DNA from: Aquibaculum sediminis
GTDB taxonomy: Bacteria > Pseudomonadota > Alphaproteobacteria > Kiloniellales > DSM-21159
Assembly (NCBI RefSeq): GCF_040712085.1
Contig: NZ_JBFCVK010000006.1
Span: 62,001-126,000 of the forward strand
DNA: 64,000 nucleotides
Reading direction: 5' to 3'
Shown here: piece by piece, positions 44,658 to 52,435 of the stretch
Layout: every line of letters begins with the position of its first letter
Position numbering within the stretch: the first letter of the stretch is position 1
Position numbers and translations under genes: made by a program
Notes under the pieces: generated by a model
Seen by the model: only the letters and a program-made list of their open reading frames with translations
Told to the model about the DNA's origin: nothing
Database searches by the model: none

Positions 44658-45401
44658 TCAGCGCAGCTGGTGGGTCAGCTGCAAGGCGGCACCGCCACGC
44701 TGCTGCGAAAAATCGGCCAGCGCCTTCTTGCCCCCTGCGGCAAAAACGGCCACGGCGGCGAGCAGATCGCGCAGTTCCTGCACCGAGGTCCCATCGAAGC
44801 GGCAGCAGGCTCCACCGCTCAGGCGCGCAATCTGCTGAAAGGCCTGGCGCGCCGCGGGATCGTTGCCTTCGTGGAACAGGAAGCAGGGCACGCCCAGCAA
44901 TCCAAGTTCACCGGCAAGATGACCCAGTTCGTCGACGTTTTCCTCGACACTGTCGCCGACGAATACCAAAGCGTTGACCTTCCGCTTGCGGCTTTCCTTG
45001 GCGGCATGTCGCAGCACTCGGGCGATCTGGGTGCGCCCGGCAAGACAGTTCACTGCCGTCATGGCACGCAGCAGGCCGCCCGCATCGGCGTGCCACTTGC
45101 TGGCCTTGCACTCACCGAAGCCGCGATAGAAGAGGAGTTGGATATCGAGACCGCCCAACCCGGCCGCCGCCTCGAACATCTCCGCCTGGGTGTTCATCGC
45201 CCGGTCCCAGGTGGGCTGGCGGCTGGCGGTGGCGTCCAGGGCGAAGATCAGGCGTCCGCGTCCGGTGCCCTGCTTGGGCGGTGGCGGCGTGGCCGCGACC
45301 TGACGCAGAAAGGCATCCACCTCGCTGCGTTGCCCATTGCTGCGGTCCGGCTGCGACGGCGCCGTCCCGGTCTTGTTTGGAAGTTTGCTGTCCCTGCTCA
45401 T
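44658..45401 (-). CDS. vWA-like protein upstream of the J-domain gene
   Basis: This 247-residue protein has a disordered, Pro/Gly/Gln-rich first 45 residues. A von Willebrand A-like fold follows: RLIFALDATASRQPTWDRAM, VNALVFVGDSVEENVDEL and LGVPCFLFHEGND. The metal motif reads DATAS instead of DxSxS, retaining the aspartate and the final serine, so metal binding is uncertain. No signal peptide or membrane helix is present. The start is ambiguous: ATG at 45399-45401 is used, and a GTG seven codons upstream is possible. It sits between mipZ and the membrane J-domain gene on one strand. Function unknown. Confidence 0.75.
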   Translation of the reverse strand: MSRDSKLPNKTGTAPSQPDRSNGQRSEVDAFLRQVAATPPPPKQGTGRGRLIFALDATASRQPTWDRAMNTQAEMFEAAAGLGGLDIQLLFYRGFGECKASKWHADAGGLLRAMTAVNCLAGRTQIARVLRHAAKESRKRKVNALVFVGDSVEENVDELGHLAGELGLLGVPCFLFHEGNDPAARQAFQQIARLSGGACCRFDGTSVQELRDLLAAVAVFAAGGKKALADFSQQRGGAALQLTHQLR

Positions 45402-45487
45402 CACAAGGCTTAAGGTAGGCACGTCAGCGCCCGGGCGCCAGACTTGAGCCGATGCGGCGGTAACGAAAGGCCAGGGACGTCAGCGGA

Positions 45488-46372
45488 TCAGAGCACCGCA
45501 GCCCGGGCAAAGGCCTCCTCGGCACCGGTTTCCTCGCTGCCCAACCCGATGGCGCGCAGCAGCTCGCGCACTTCCTGGCGGGCGGCGATGTGGCTCATCG
45601 TCAGGCCCTCCCCGCTCTCCTTCAAGTCGAGCAGCGTCAGCCCCTTGGGGAAGAGCTCGCGGAAAATCACCCGCTCGCCGAAGCCGGGCGCAAGCCGGAA
45701 GTTGATGCGCTTGGCCAGTTGGGTGAGCAGCGCGCCGACACGCTGCTTGTTGCGGGCGTCCAGGTGCGAGAGACGGTTGCGCATCACCACCCAGTCGATG
45801 GGCCGGCCACCGGCCTTGGCGCGCCTCAGCCGCTGCTCCCAGACCATCTGGGCGTAGACGCTGGGCCCGAGGATCTTCTGGCCGTCGGGATCGATCCGGG
45901 CCAGGAGGTCGAGATCGACAAAGGAATCGTTCATCGGGCTGATCAGGATATCGGCCAGCGTGTGCCCGAGGCGCGAGAGATGAGAGTCCGAGCCGGGCGT
46001 ATCGATGACCAGGTAGTCGCAGTCCGCCAGGTCCATGCGCGCCTGCTCGAGCGCCCCAGCCTCCTCGGCCTCGGCGCCGTCGCGGTCAGCGGCCTGAGAG
46101 CGCTCCACCTTGCGCAGTACGGGTTGCGGCAGCGACAGACCTTCGCGCTCACAGAAGCTGCGCCGGTTCTCCACGTAGCGCGAGAGCGTGCCCTGGCGGG
46201 CGTCGAGGTCGATCACGCCGACGCTGCGCCCCGTGCGCAGCAGGGCCACGACCAGGTGCATCGCGGTGGTCGACTTGCCCGACCCGCCCTTCTCGTTACC
46301 GAGCACGATCACGCGGGCCGGCGGCTGGGAACGCCCGGCCGGGGCAATCGATGGATTTGGCGCAATCGACAC
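45488..46372 (-). CDS. mipZ: Division plane positioning ATPase MipZ
   Basis: The 294-residue ParA/MinD-type ATPase forms a bipolar gradient that keeps FtsZ at midcell in alphaproteobacteria lacking MinCD. It has the deviant Walker A GNEKGGSGKSTTAMHL near residue 25, IDLDARQGTLSRYVENRR (the MipZ-type switch I with the catalytic aspartate), and VIDTPGSDSHLSRL. It continues with WVVMRNRLSHLDARNK and ERVIFRELFPKGLTLLDL, the latter diagnostic of MipZ over ParA. The first 20 residues are a flexible proline-rich tail. No FtsZ or ParB gene is in this window. Confidence 0.93.
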   Translation of the reverse strand: MSIAPNPSIAPAGRSQPPARVIVLGNEKGGSGKSTTAMHLVVALLRTGRSVGVIDLDARQGTLSRYVENRRSFCEREGLSLPQPVLRKVERSQAADRDGAEAEEAGALEQARMDLADCDYLVIDTPGSDSHLSRLGHTLADILISPMNDSFVDLDLLARIDPDGQKILGPSVYAQMVWEQRLRRAKAGGRPIDWVVMRNRLSHLDARNKQRVGALLTQLAKRINFRLAPGFGERVIFRELFPKGLTLLDLKESGEGLTMSHIAARQEVRELLRAIGLGSEETGAEEAFARAAVL

Positions 46373-46463
46373 GACTCGGGCCTCACGCAGTGGACGACTG
46401 CTCAGGCTTTAGCGGATGCGCCGGTCCCGGAAAAGACACAGCAGACGACAGGCCCGCGCGCGA

Positions 46464-48422
46464 CTACTCGAACTCGACGATCTTCTGGTCCACCGAGAGG
46501 CTGTCGCCGGGCTGGGCGTGGATATCCTTGACCGTGCCATCGGCCAGGGCGCGCAGCACGTTCTCCATCTTCATGGCCTCGACCACGGCCACCTCCTCGC
46601 CGGCCTTCACGCTCATGCCCACCTCGACTTTGAGGGTGACCAGCAGGCCCGGCATCGGAGACAGCACGAACTTGGAGAGGTCCGGCGGCTCCTTCACCGG
46701 CATCAGCGCCGCCAGCTTTCCCACCGAGCGACGCAGGACCAGGGCGGAGACCATCGTGCCATCGTGACGCAGGAGCAGCCGCGGTCCCAGAGCATCCACC
46801 TGCAGCGTCATGGGGCGACCATCGACCCGGCAGCGCAGCAGCGGCTGCCCCGGCCACCAGTCGTCGCCCTCGACGCGGATGGCCCGCTCGCCACTGTGTG
46901 CCAGGATGCCGCCCTCGCTGGGCTCGACGCGAAGCAGCTTCTGCTCGCGGTCCATCTCCACCACCAGTTCACGGGCCTTCAAGGGCTCCCCGCGTGCCTG
47001 GCGCAGCAGTTCCAGATAGGCCGCCACCGCCGAGAGCTCGTCGCGCTCGGCCTCCGACAGCGCCCGGCCGGTGAAGCCATCGGGAAACTCCTCGCCGATG
47101 AAATCGGTGGAAAGCCGGCCTTCGCGAAAGCGCGGGTGCGCCATCACTGCCGAGAGGAAGGCCATGTTGTGGTCGACACCGCGGACGTAGTAGGCGTCCA
47201 GCGCCGCGCGATGGCGGTCGATCGCCGCCTCACGGTCCGGGCCCCAGGTCACCAGCTTGGCAATCATGGGGTCGTAGTACATGGAGATCTCGGCGCCTTC
47301 CTCGACACCGCTGTCCACGCGCACACCCTCTTCCGCATTGGGCTCCTGATAGCGGCGCAAGCGGCCGATGGAGGGCAGAAAGCCGCGGGCCGGATCTTCC
47401 GCGTACACTCGGGTCTCCACGGCCCAGCCGTCGCGTCGGACCTCGTCCTGGCCGAAGCTTAAACGCTCACCGGCTGCGACCCGGATCATCCACTCCACCA
47501 GATCGAGGCCGGTGATCATCTCGGTCACGGGATGCTCGACCTGCAATCGGGTGTTCATCTCCAGGAAGAAGAAGTTGCGGTTCTGGTCGACGATGAACTC
47601 TACCGTCCCCGCCGAGCGGTAGTCGACAGCCTCCGACAGGGCCACGGCCTGTTCGCCCATGGCCTTGCGCGTTTCCTCGTCGAGAAAAGGAGAAGGCGCT
47701 TCCTCCACCACTTTCTGATGCCGGCGCTGGATGGAGCATTCACGCTCCCAGAGGTAGAGGCAGCGCCCCTGCCCGTCGGCCAGGACCTGGATCTCGATAT
47801 GGCGCGGCTGCTCCACATAGCGTTCGATGAAGACCCGTTCGTCACCGAAACTGCCGCGCGCCTCGTACTGCGCGGAACGGAAGCCGTCGCGCACCTCTTC
47901 GGCGCTGCGCGCGATGCGCATGCCCTTACCGCCGCCGCCGGCCGAGGCCTTGATCATGACCGGCAGGCCGACCTCCTCGGCGATGCGCACGGCGTCCTCG
48001 GCGTTCTCGATCTCGCCGATGTAGCCGGGCACGGTGTTGACGCCCGCCTTGTCGGCCAGGCGCTTGGACTCGATCTTGTCGCCCATGGCGGCGATGGCGT
48101 TGGCCGGCGGTCCGATGAACACCAGTCCGGCCGCCTCCACCGCTTCCACGAAGCTGGCGCGCTCGGACAGAAAGCCGAAGCCCGGGTGGATGGCCTGGGC
48201 GCCGGTGCGCTTTGCCGCCTCGATGATGCGATCAGCCTGCAGATAACTCTCGGAGGCCGCTGCACCTCCGATGTGCACGGCTTCGTCGGCCTGGCGCACA
48301 TGCAGCGTCTCGGCGTCGGCGTCGGAATAGACCGCCACCGTCTTGATCCCGAGCCGGCGGCAGGTCTTGATGATACGGCAGGCGATCTCGCCTCGGTTGG
48401 CAATCAGTATCTTGTCGAACAC
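46464..48422 (-). CDS. pccA: Propionyl/acetyl-CoA carboxylase biotin-carboxylase and biotin-carrier subunit
   Basis: The 652-residue protein starts MFDKILIANRGEIACRII. It contains the biotin-carboxylase ATP-grasp domain with MIKASAGGGGKGMRIARS near residue 157 and FLEMNTRLQVEHPVTEM near residue 290. A middle BT domain binds the carboxyltransferase, and a biotinyl domain at the end has VVEAMKMEN (biotin lysine 618). The sequence resembles PccA most closely. Methylcrotonyl- or acetyl-CoA carboxylase alpha remains possible because no beta subunit is in the window. Start is GTG behind AGGAGGGG, with a good promoter 30 bases upstream. Confidence 0.88.
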   Translation of the reverse strand: MFDKILIANRGEIACRIIKTCRRLGIKTVAVYSDADAETLHVRQADEAVHIGGAAASESYLQADRIIEAAKRTGAQAIHPGFGFLSERASFVEAVEAAGLVFIGPPANAIAAMGDKIESKRLADKAGVNTVPGYIGEIENAEDAVRIAEEVGLPVMIKASAGGGGKGMRIARSAEEVRDGFRSAQYEARGSFGDERVFIERYVEQPRHIEIQVLADGQGRCLYLWERECSIQRRHQKVVEEAPSPFLDEETRKAMGEQAVALSEAVDYRSAGTVEFIVDQNRNFFFLEMNTRLQVEHPVTEMITGLDLVEWMIRVAAGERLSFGQDEVRRDGWAVETRVYAEDPARGFLPSIGRLRRYQEPNAEEGVRVDSGVEEGAEISMYYDPMIAKLVTWGPDREAAIDRHRAALDAYYVRGVDHNMAFLSAVMAHPRFREGRLSTDFIGEEFPDGFTGRALSEAERDELSAVAAYLELLRQARGEPLKARELVVEMDREQKLLRVEPSEGGILAHSGERAIRVEGDDWWPGQPLLRCRVDGRPMTLQVDALGPRLLLRHDGTMVSALVLRRSVGKLAALMPVKEPPDLSKFVLSPMPGLLVTLKVEVGMSVKAGEEVAVVEAMKMENVLRALADGTVKDIHAQPGDSLSVDQKIVEFE

Positions 48423-48451
48423 TCTCGCCCCTCCTGGAAACGGCCCTAAGG

Positions 48452-48480
48452 GTTAGAACGGAGGGCGCTGGACCTGTCAA
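48452..48480 (-). promoter_or_regulatory. Sigma70-type promoter of the pccA-like gene
   Basis: On the minus strand a consensus TTGACA (48475-48480), a 17-base spacer and TCTAAC (48452-48457) lie 30 bases before the GTG start. It occupies the left part of the 380-base gap 48423-48805, whose middle holds the nested dyad at 48563-48609; nothing else is evident there. Confidence 0.65.
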
Positions 48481-48562
48481 CGTCCAGGCAAGGCCTGCCA
48501 GGAGTCCCATTCACCAGCATCGAGAGCCCGCACAGTCCCCTGGCCCACACACAGTGGCGATA

Positions 48563-48609
48563 CGTATGGGCGCGACACTTGTCAGGGTTGTGTCGCTTCT
48601 AGATATACG
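48563..48609. repeat. Nested inverted repeat between pccA and plsY
   Basis: Inner arms GCGACAC (48572-48578) and GTGTCGC (48590-48596) enclose 11 bases. Outer arms CGTAT (48563-48567) and ATACG (48605-48609) are also perfect. No T run follows on either strand. It could be an operator or a structured RNA element. Confidence 0.45.
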
Positions 48610-48805
48610 GAATGATGGCGCCTCCTGTTCGTCTCTTGAACGAATCACGCACCGGAGCGGACCCGTGCGCCGCGATCCGCGAAGTGATGGTCCGGAACTG
48701 ACAGTCGTCTGCCGCCACAGCAGAGGAGAATCGCTGCAGCGCCTTGACGCCGAGGGCCGGCAAGCGCCATCACGATCTTAACAAAAGGCTGCAAAGCGAC
48801 GCGTG

Positions 48806-49438
48806 ATGCCGGACCCGATTTCCTGGGCCTTCTCCTGGCCCTATCTCCTGACCGCCGCCGTGGCCGGCTATCTGCTTGGCGCCATCCCCTTCGGGCTGCT
48901 GCTGACCCGCCTCAGCGGCGCGGGCGATCTGCGGCGCATCGGTTCGGGCAACATCGGCGCCACCAACGTCCTGCGCACCGGCCGCAAGGATTTGGCGGCC
49001 GCCACCCTGCTGCTCGACGGTGGCAAGGGGGCGCTGGCGGTGCTGGTCGCCGGCTGCTGGGGCCCAGACATGGCCCTGAGCGCCGGTCTGGCGGCCGTGG
49101 TGGGTCACCTCTTTCCGATCTGGCTGCGCTTCAAGGGGGGAAAGGGCGTCGCCACGACGCTCGGCACCCTGCTCGCCATCGCCTGGCCGCTGGGCTTGGC
49201 CACCTGCGGTGGCTGGCTGCTCGTGGCCGCGGTGACGCGCTACTCCTCGCTCGCCGCCCTGCTTTCTTTGGCTGCGGCCCCGGCCTTGGCCTGGTGGCTG
49301 CTGGGCGATCTGCAGTTGGTGGAGTTCGCAGGCATACTGGCGCTGCTCGCCTGGCTGCGCCATGCCGACAACATCCGCCGGCTCCTGCGCGGCGAGGAGA
49401 CCCGCATCGGGCAAAGAAAGACGGATCAGCCGTCCTGA
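48806..49438 (+). CDS. plsY: Acyl-phosphate glycerol-3-phosphate acyltransferase PlsY
   Basis: This 210-residue inner-membrane enzyme acylates glycerol-3-phosphate with acyl-phosphate, the first step of phospholipid synthesis in most bacteria. It shows YLLGAIPFGLLLTRLSGAGD, the motif SGNIGATNVLRTGRK, LDGGKGALAVLVAG and FKGGKGVATTLGTLLA. The three glycine-rich loops form the active site, with five or six hydrophobic helices between them. ATG 48806 is used; a GTG lies immediately upstream. In alphaproteobacteria plsY usually precedes dprA and topA directly. Here two genes intervene. Confidence 0.95.
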   Translation: MPDPISWAFSWPYLLTAAVAGYLLGAIPFGLLLTRLSGAGDLRRIGSGNIGATNVLRTGRKDLAAATLLLDGGKGALAVLVAGCWGPDMALSAGLAAVVGHLFPIWLRFKGGKGVATTLGTLLAIAWPLGLATCGGWLLVAAVTRYSSLAALLSLAAAPALAWWLLGDLQLVEFAGILALLAWLRHADNIRRLLRGEETRIGQRKTDQPS

Positions 49439-49474
49439 GGCTGCCTCCCCTGCACCCGTTTCTGTCCGAAAAAG

Positions 49475-49663
49475 TCACTCTTTCGACGCGTGCTCCGGCT
49501 TGCCCTTGCGCTTGGCGGACGCCATGTCGTCGAGTTCTTTCTCGGTCATAGAGTCATACATCTCTTTGGAAGCGCCTTGCAGGTCCTTTGGGTCTTGTTC
49601 CCCCCGCTTCGCCGCCAGGGCCGCACCGGCCGCCTTCTGTTGAGCCTTTGATTTTGCCGGCAT
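49475..49663 (-). CDS. Small DUF3008 family protein
   Basis: The 62-residue, highly charged protein begins MPAKSKAQQKAAGAALAAKR and contains SKEMYDSMTEKELDDMAS. This is the DUF3008 pattern of small lysine-rich proteins found widely in proteobacteria, with no established function. The ATG at 49661-49663 has an excellent AAAGGAGGTGA nine bases upstream, which supports real translation. A GTG two codons earlier is too close to the ribosome site. It is antiparallel to its neighbours. Confidence 0.8.
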   Translation of the reverse strand: MPAKSKAQQKAAGAALAAKRGEQDPKDLQGASKEMYDSMTEKELDDMASAKRKGKPEHASKE

Positions 49664-49753
49664 GAACACTCACCTCCTTTCGAAGCTTTCCCAGTCCAAT
49701 TCTCCTGGCCTAGCTCAAGTTCCCCCGCCCCTTCACCGCACAAGGCTTGCCGA

Positions 49754-51184
49754 ATGACGCAGGAAATCGTCGGTCCCATTCTGCTGGCCCGCGGCTTCGA
49801 CCAGGACAGGCATCGCTTGGCCGCGCTGCTGATCACCGAGCGCGATCAGGCTCCACCGCCACTGACCACTGCCAACGGCCACGCGGTGGAGCCGGTTCGT
49901 CTCTCAGACACCCGGCAGCGCTCGATCTGGCGCTACGATTTCGCACTGTCGCCGCAGCAATCGCACTATCAGCTGGGATCCGAGACCTTTGACGTGGCCG
50001 TGGCGGACTCGCCGCAAACGCGGGTGGCGTTCGTGTCCTGCAACGGGCAGGAGGACGGCGACCTGCTGCGCCCCGAGGCTGAGAGAAACGCACTCTGGTA
50101 TCGCCTGCGCGAAGAGCACGAAGTCGCGCCCTTCCATCTCATGCTGCACGGTGGTGATCAGCTTTACGCCGACCCTGTGTGGGAGGCGCATACGGCGCTC
50201 AAGCGCTGGACGGAAGCGGTCCGGCGCGAACAGCTCGGCATGGACTTCACCGACGAAATGCGTGCGGCCGCCTTCGAGTTCTACATTGAGCGCTATTGCC
50301 AGGTCTACGCGCAGCCGCCCACCGCCTGGTTGCTGGCGCGGGTGCCCTCGCTGATGATCTGGGACGATCACGACATCTTCGACGGCTGGGGCAGCCATCC
50401 CGAGGAGGTGCTGGACTGCCCCGTGGGCGCCGGCATTTTCCAGGAGGCAAGGCGGGCCTATTGCCTGCTGCAGCTGGGCATGAGGCCCGAGGCCGAACCG
50501 CCGGGCGCCCTCGACCCCAGTGGCGGTTCCCTGGGGTGGGTTTTCCGCTACCCGGATTTTACGGTCATTGCGCCCGACCTGCGCTCTGAACGGCGCCCCA
50601 ATCAGGTGATGGGCGCGCCCGGATGGCAGGGGTTCCGCAACGCCCTGGAAGCCGAGCCCGACGGTCGGCGCATTCTTATGCTTTCCAGCGTCCCTGCCCT
50701 GGGACCGCGGCTTTCCTGGGTCGAGGCCTGCATCGGTTTCGTTCCCAAGCTGCGCGAGTACGAGGACGATCTGCGCGACCAGTGGCAAAGCCGCCATCAT
50801 CGCAGCGAATGGATCCGTTTCCTCTCCTTTCTGGAGCAGCAGATCAACCTGCGCCGACAGCACATCACCCTCCTCTCGGGCGAGATCCATCTGGCGACAC
50901 GGGCTGAGATGCGTCTGGAGCAAGGCGCGCTGCACCAGCTGGTGGCCTCCGGCATCGCCCATCCGCCGCCGCCAAAAGCCTATGCGCGCGCACTGGGGCT
51001 GCTGGCCAGTTTCGGCGAAACGCCGCTGCCGGGCCGCCCGATCTCGCTTTATCCCTTACCGGGGCGAAGCAAAATCTATGCCGCCGAGCGCAACTTCCTG
51101 CTGCTGAACTGCAACGAGGCCGGCAGGTGGCAGGCTGTCTGGTTCCTCGAGGAAAGTGGCTGGACCAACCCGCTCGACCTGTAG
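49754..51184 (+). CDS. PhoD-like metallophosphoesterase
   Basis: The 476-residue protein has the PhoD-type metal-binding blocks in order: VAFVSCNGQED near residue 92, FHLMLHGGDQLYADPVWE near 127, LMIWDDHDIFDGWGSH near 200, and HITLLSGEIHLATRAEM near 370. An N-terminal region of about 85 residues resembles a beta-sandwich. No signal peptide is visible, so unlike secreted alkaline phosphatase D it is probably cytoplasmic, as in the group of PhoD-like proteins of unknown substrate. It lies between plsY and dprA, divergent from the DUF3008 gene by 90 bases. Confidence 0.85.
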   Translation: MTQEIVGPILLARGFDQDRHRLAALLITERDQAPPPLTTANGHAVEPVRLSDTRQRSIWRYDFALSPQQSHYQLGSETFDVAVADSPQTRVAFVSCNGQEDGDLLRPEAERNALWYRLREEHEVAPFHLMLHGGDQLYADPVWEAHTALKRWTEAVRREQLGMDFTDEMRAAAFEFYIERYCQVYAQPPTAWLLARVPSLMIWDDHDIFDGWGSHPEEVLDCPVGAGIFQEARRAYCLLQLGMRPEAEPPGALDPSGGSLGWVFRYPDFTVIAPDLRSERRPNQVMGAPGWQGFRNALEAEPDGRRILMLSSVPALGPRLSWVEACIGFVPKLREYEDDLRDQWQSRHHRSEWIRFLSFLEQQINLRRQHITLLSGEIHLATRAEMRLEQGALHQLVASGIAHPPPPKAYARALGLLASFGETPLPGRPISLYPLPGRSKIYAAERNFLLLNCNEAGRWQAVWFLEESGWTNPLDL

Positions 51185-51244
51185 GCGGTCCACGCTCTCC
51201 CGACGCGACTTGACCGAGTAATTTTTTCGGTTAAGAGTTGCATT

Positions 51245-52378
51245 ATGGCAATCACAACGGCATGCGGCCTCTCCGAGGCGGAACGCCTGGCGCGCCTGCA
51301 ACTGGCGCGCACGGAGAATGTGGGCCCGGTGACCTTCCGGCAGTTGCTGCAGCGCTATGGCAGCGCCGACGCCGCGCTCGATGCACTCCCCGAACTGGCA
51401 CGGCGTGGCGGCCGGCGGCGACCGGTGAAGCTCTGCAGCCGGGAGGCAGCAACGCGAGAGGTGGAGCGGCTGGCCGGGATCGGGGCGCAGCTCCTGATCT
51501 ACGGCGATAACGACTATCCGCCGCCGCTTGCCGCCGTGAGCGACGCACCGCCGACACTTTCACTGCAAGGCCGGCGCGATCTGCTGGACCGTCCGGCGCT
51601 GGCCGTGGTGGGGGCCCGCAATGCCTCGAGCAGCGGGCGCAGCCTGGCACGGCACCTTGCCCGGGACCTGGCGGCTGAAGGGCTTCTGATCGTATCCGGT
51701 TTGGCACGCGGCATCGATGCGGCCGCGCATGAAGGTGCGCTCGACGACGGCACCGCGGCCATCCTCGCCGGCGGCATCGACTGCATTTATCCCCCGCAGA
51801 ACGAGGCGCTGCATCAGGCCATCGCCGAGCAGGGACTGCTGCTGGCGGAGCTGGCCCCGGGAACCGAGCCGCAGGCGCGGCACTTCCCCCGGCGCAATCG
51901 CATCATCTCCGGACTGAGCCGGGGCGTCCTCGTGGTGGAGGCCGCACCTCGCTCCGGCTCCTTGATCACTGCCCGACTGGCCGCCGAGCAGGGTCGCGAG
52001 GTCCTTGCCGTGCCCGGATCTCCGCTCGATCCCCGCGCCCGCGGCTGCAACGACCTGCTGCGCCAGGGGGCCACCCTGGTGGAAACTGCAGACGATGTGC
52101 TCCAGGCGCTGGCCGGCCCGCTCACGCCGCTACGTGAAGCCCCGCCGGTCGACTTCGAGCTGCCCGAGCCCGAAGAAACCGACAAGAATGCAGCCGATTC
52201 AGCCCACCGGGAGCTGCGCGAGCTGCTGTCTCCCACCGCGGTATCGGTTGACGAACTCCTTCGCCAGTGCCAATTCTCCGGACCGACGGTCAGCCTTGCG
52301 CTCCTGGAGATGGAGCTTGCCGGCTCGATCGAACGTCGTCCGGGCAACCGCGTGGCATTGGCCGCCGAGCCCGGCTAA
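51245..52378 (+). CDS. dprA: DNA-processing protein DprA
   Basis: This 377-residue protein loads RecA on incoming single-stranded DNA during transformation. It has an N-terminal helix-hairpin-helix region (LARTENVGPVTFRQLLQRYG). The Rossmann core follows with LAVVGARNASSSGR, LIVSGLARGIDAAAH, TAAILAGGIDCIYPPQNEAL, FPRRNRIISGLSRG and EVLAVPGSPLDPRARGCN. The C-terminal winged helix follows LSPTAVSVDELLRQCQ. Length is normal. The upstream 60 bases contain a T-rich ACCGA/TCGGT dyad. topA follows after 57 bases. Whether the cell is naturally competent cannot be judged here. Confidence 0.95.
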   Translation: MAITTACGLSEAERLARLQLARTENVGPVTFRQLLQRYGSADAALDALPELARRGGRRRPVKLCSREAATREVERLAGIGAQLLIYGDNDYPPPLAAVSDAPPTLSLQGRRDLLDRPALAVVGARNASSSGRSLARHLARDLAAEGLLIVSGLARGIDAAAHEGALDDGTAAILAGGIDCIYPPQNEALHQAIAEQGLLLAELAPGTEPQARHFPRRNRIISGLSRGVLVVEAAPRSGSLITARLAAEQGREVLAVPGSPLDPRARGCNDLLRQGATLVETADDVLQALAGPLTPLREAPPVDFELPEPEETDKNAADSAHRELRELLSPTAVSVDELLRQCQFSGPTVSLALLEMELAGSIERRPGNRVALAAEPG

Positions 52379-52435
52379 CGGCCGTCCGGCGCGCAATCCG
52401 GACGCCCCTGCTTCTGGATAGCGCAGTAAAACCGC

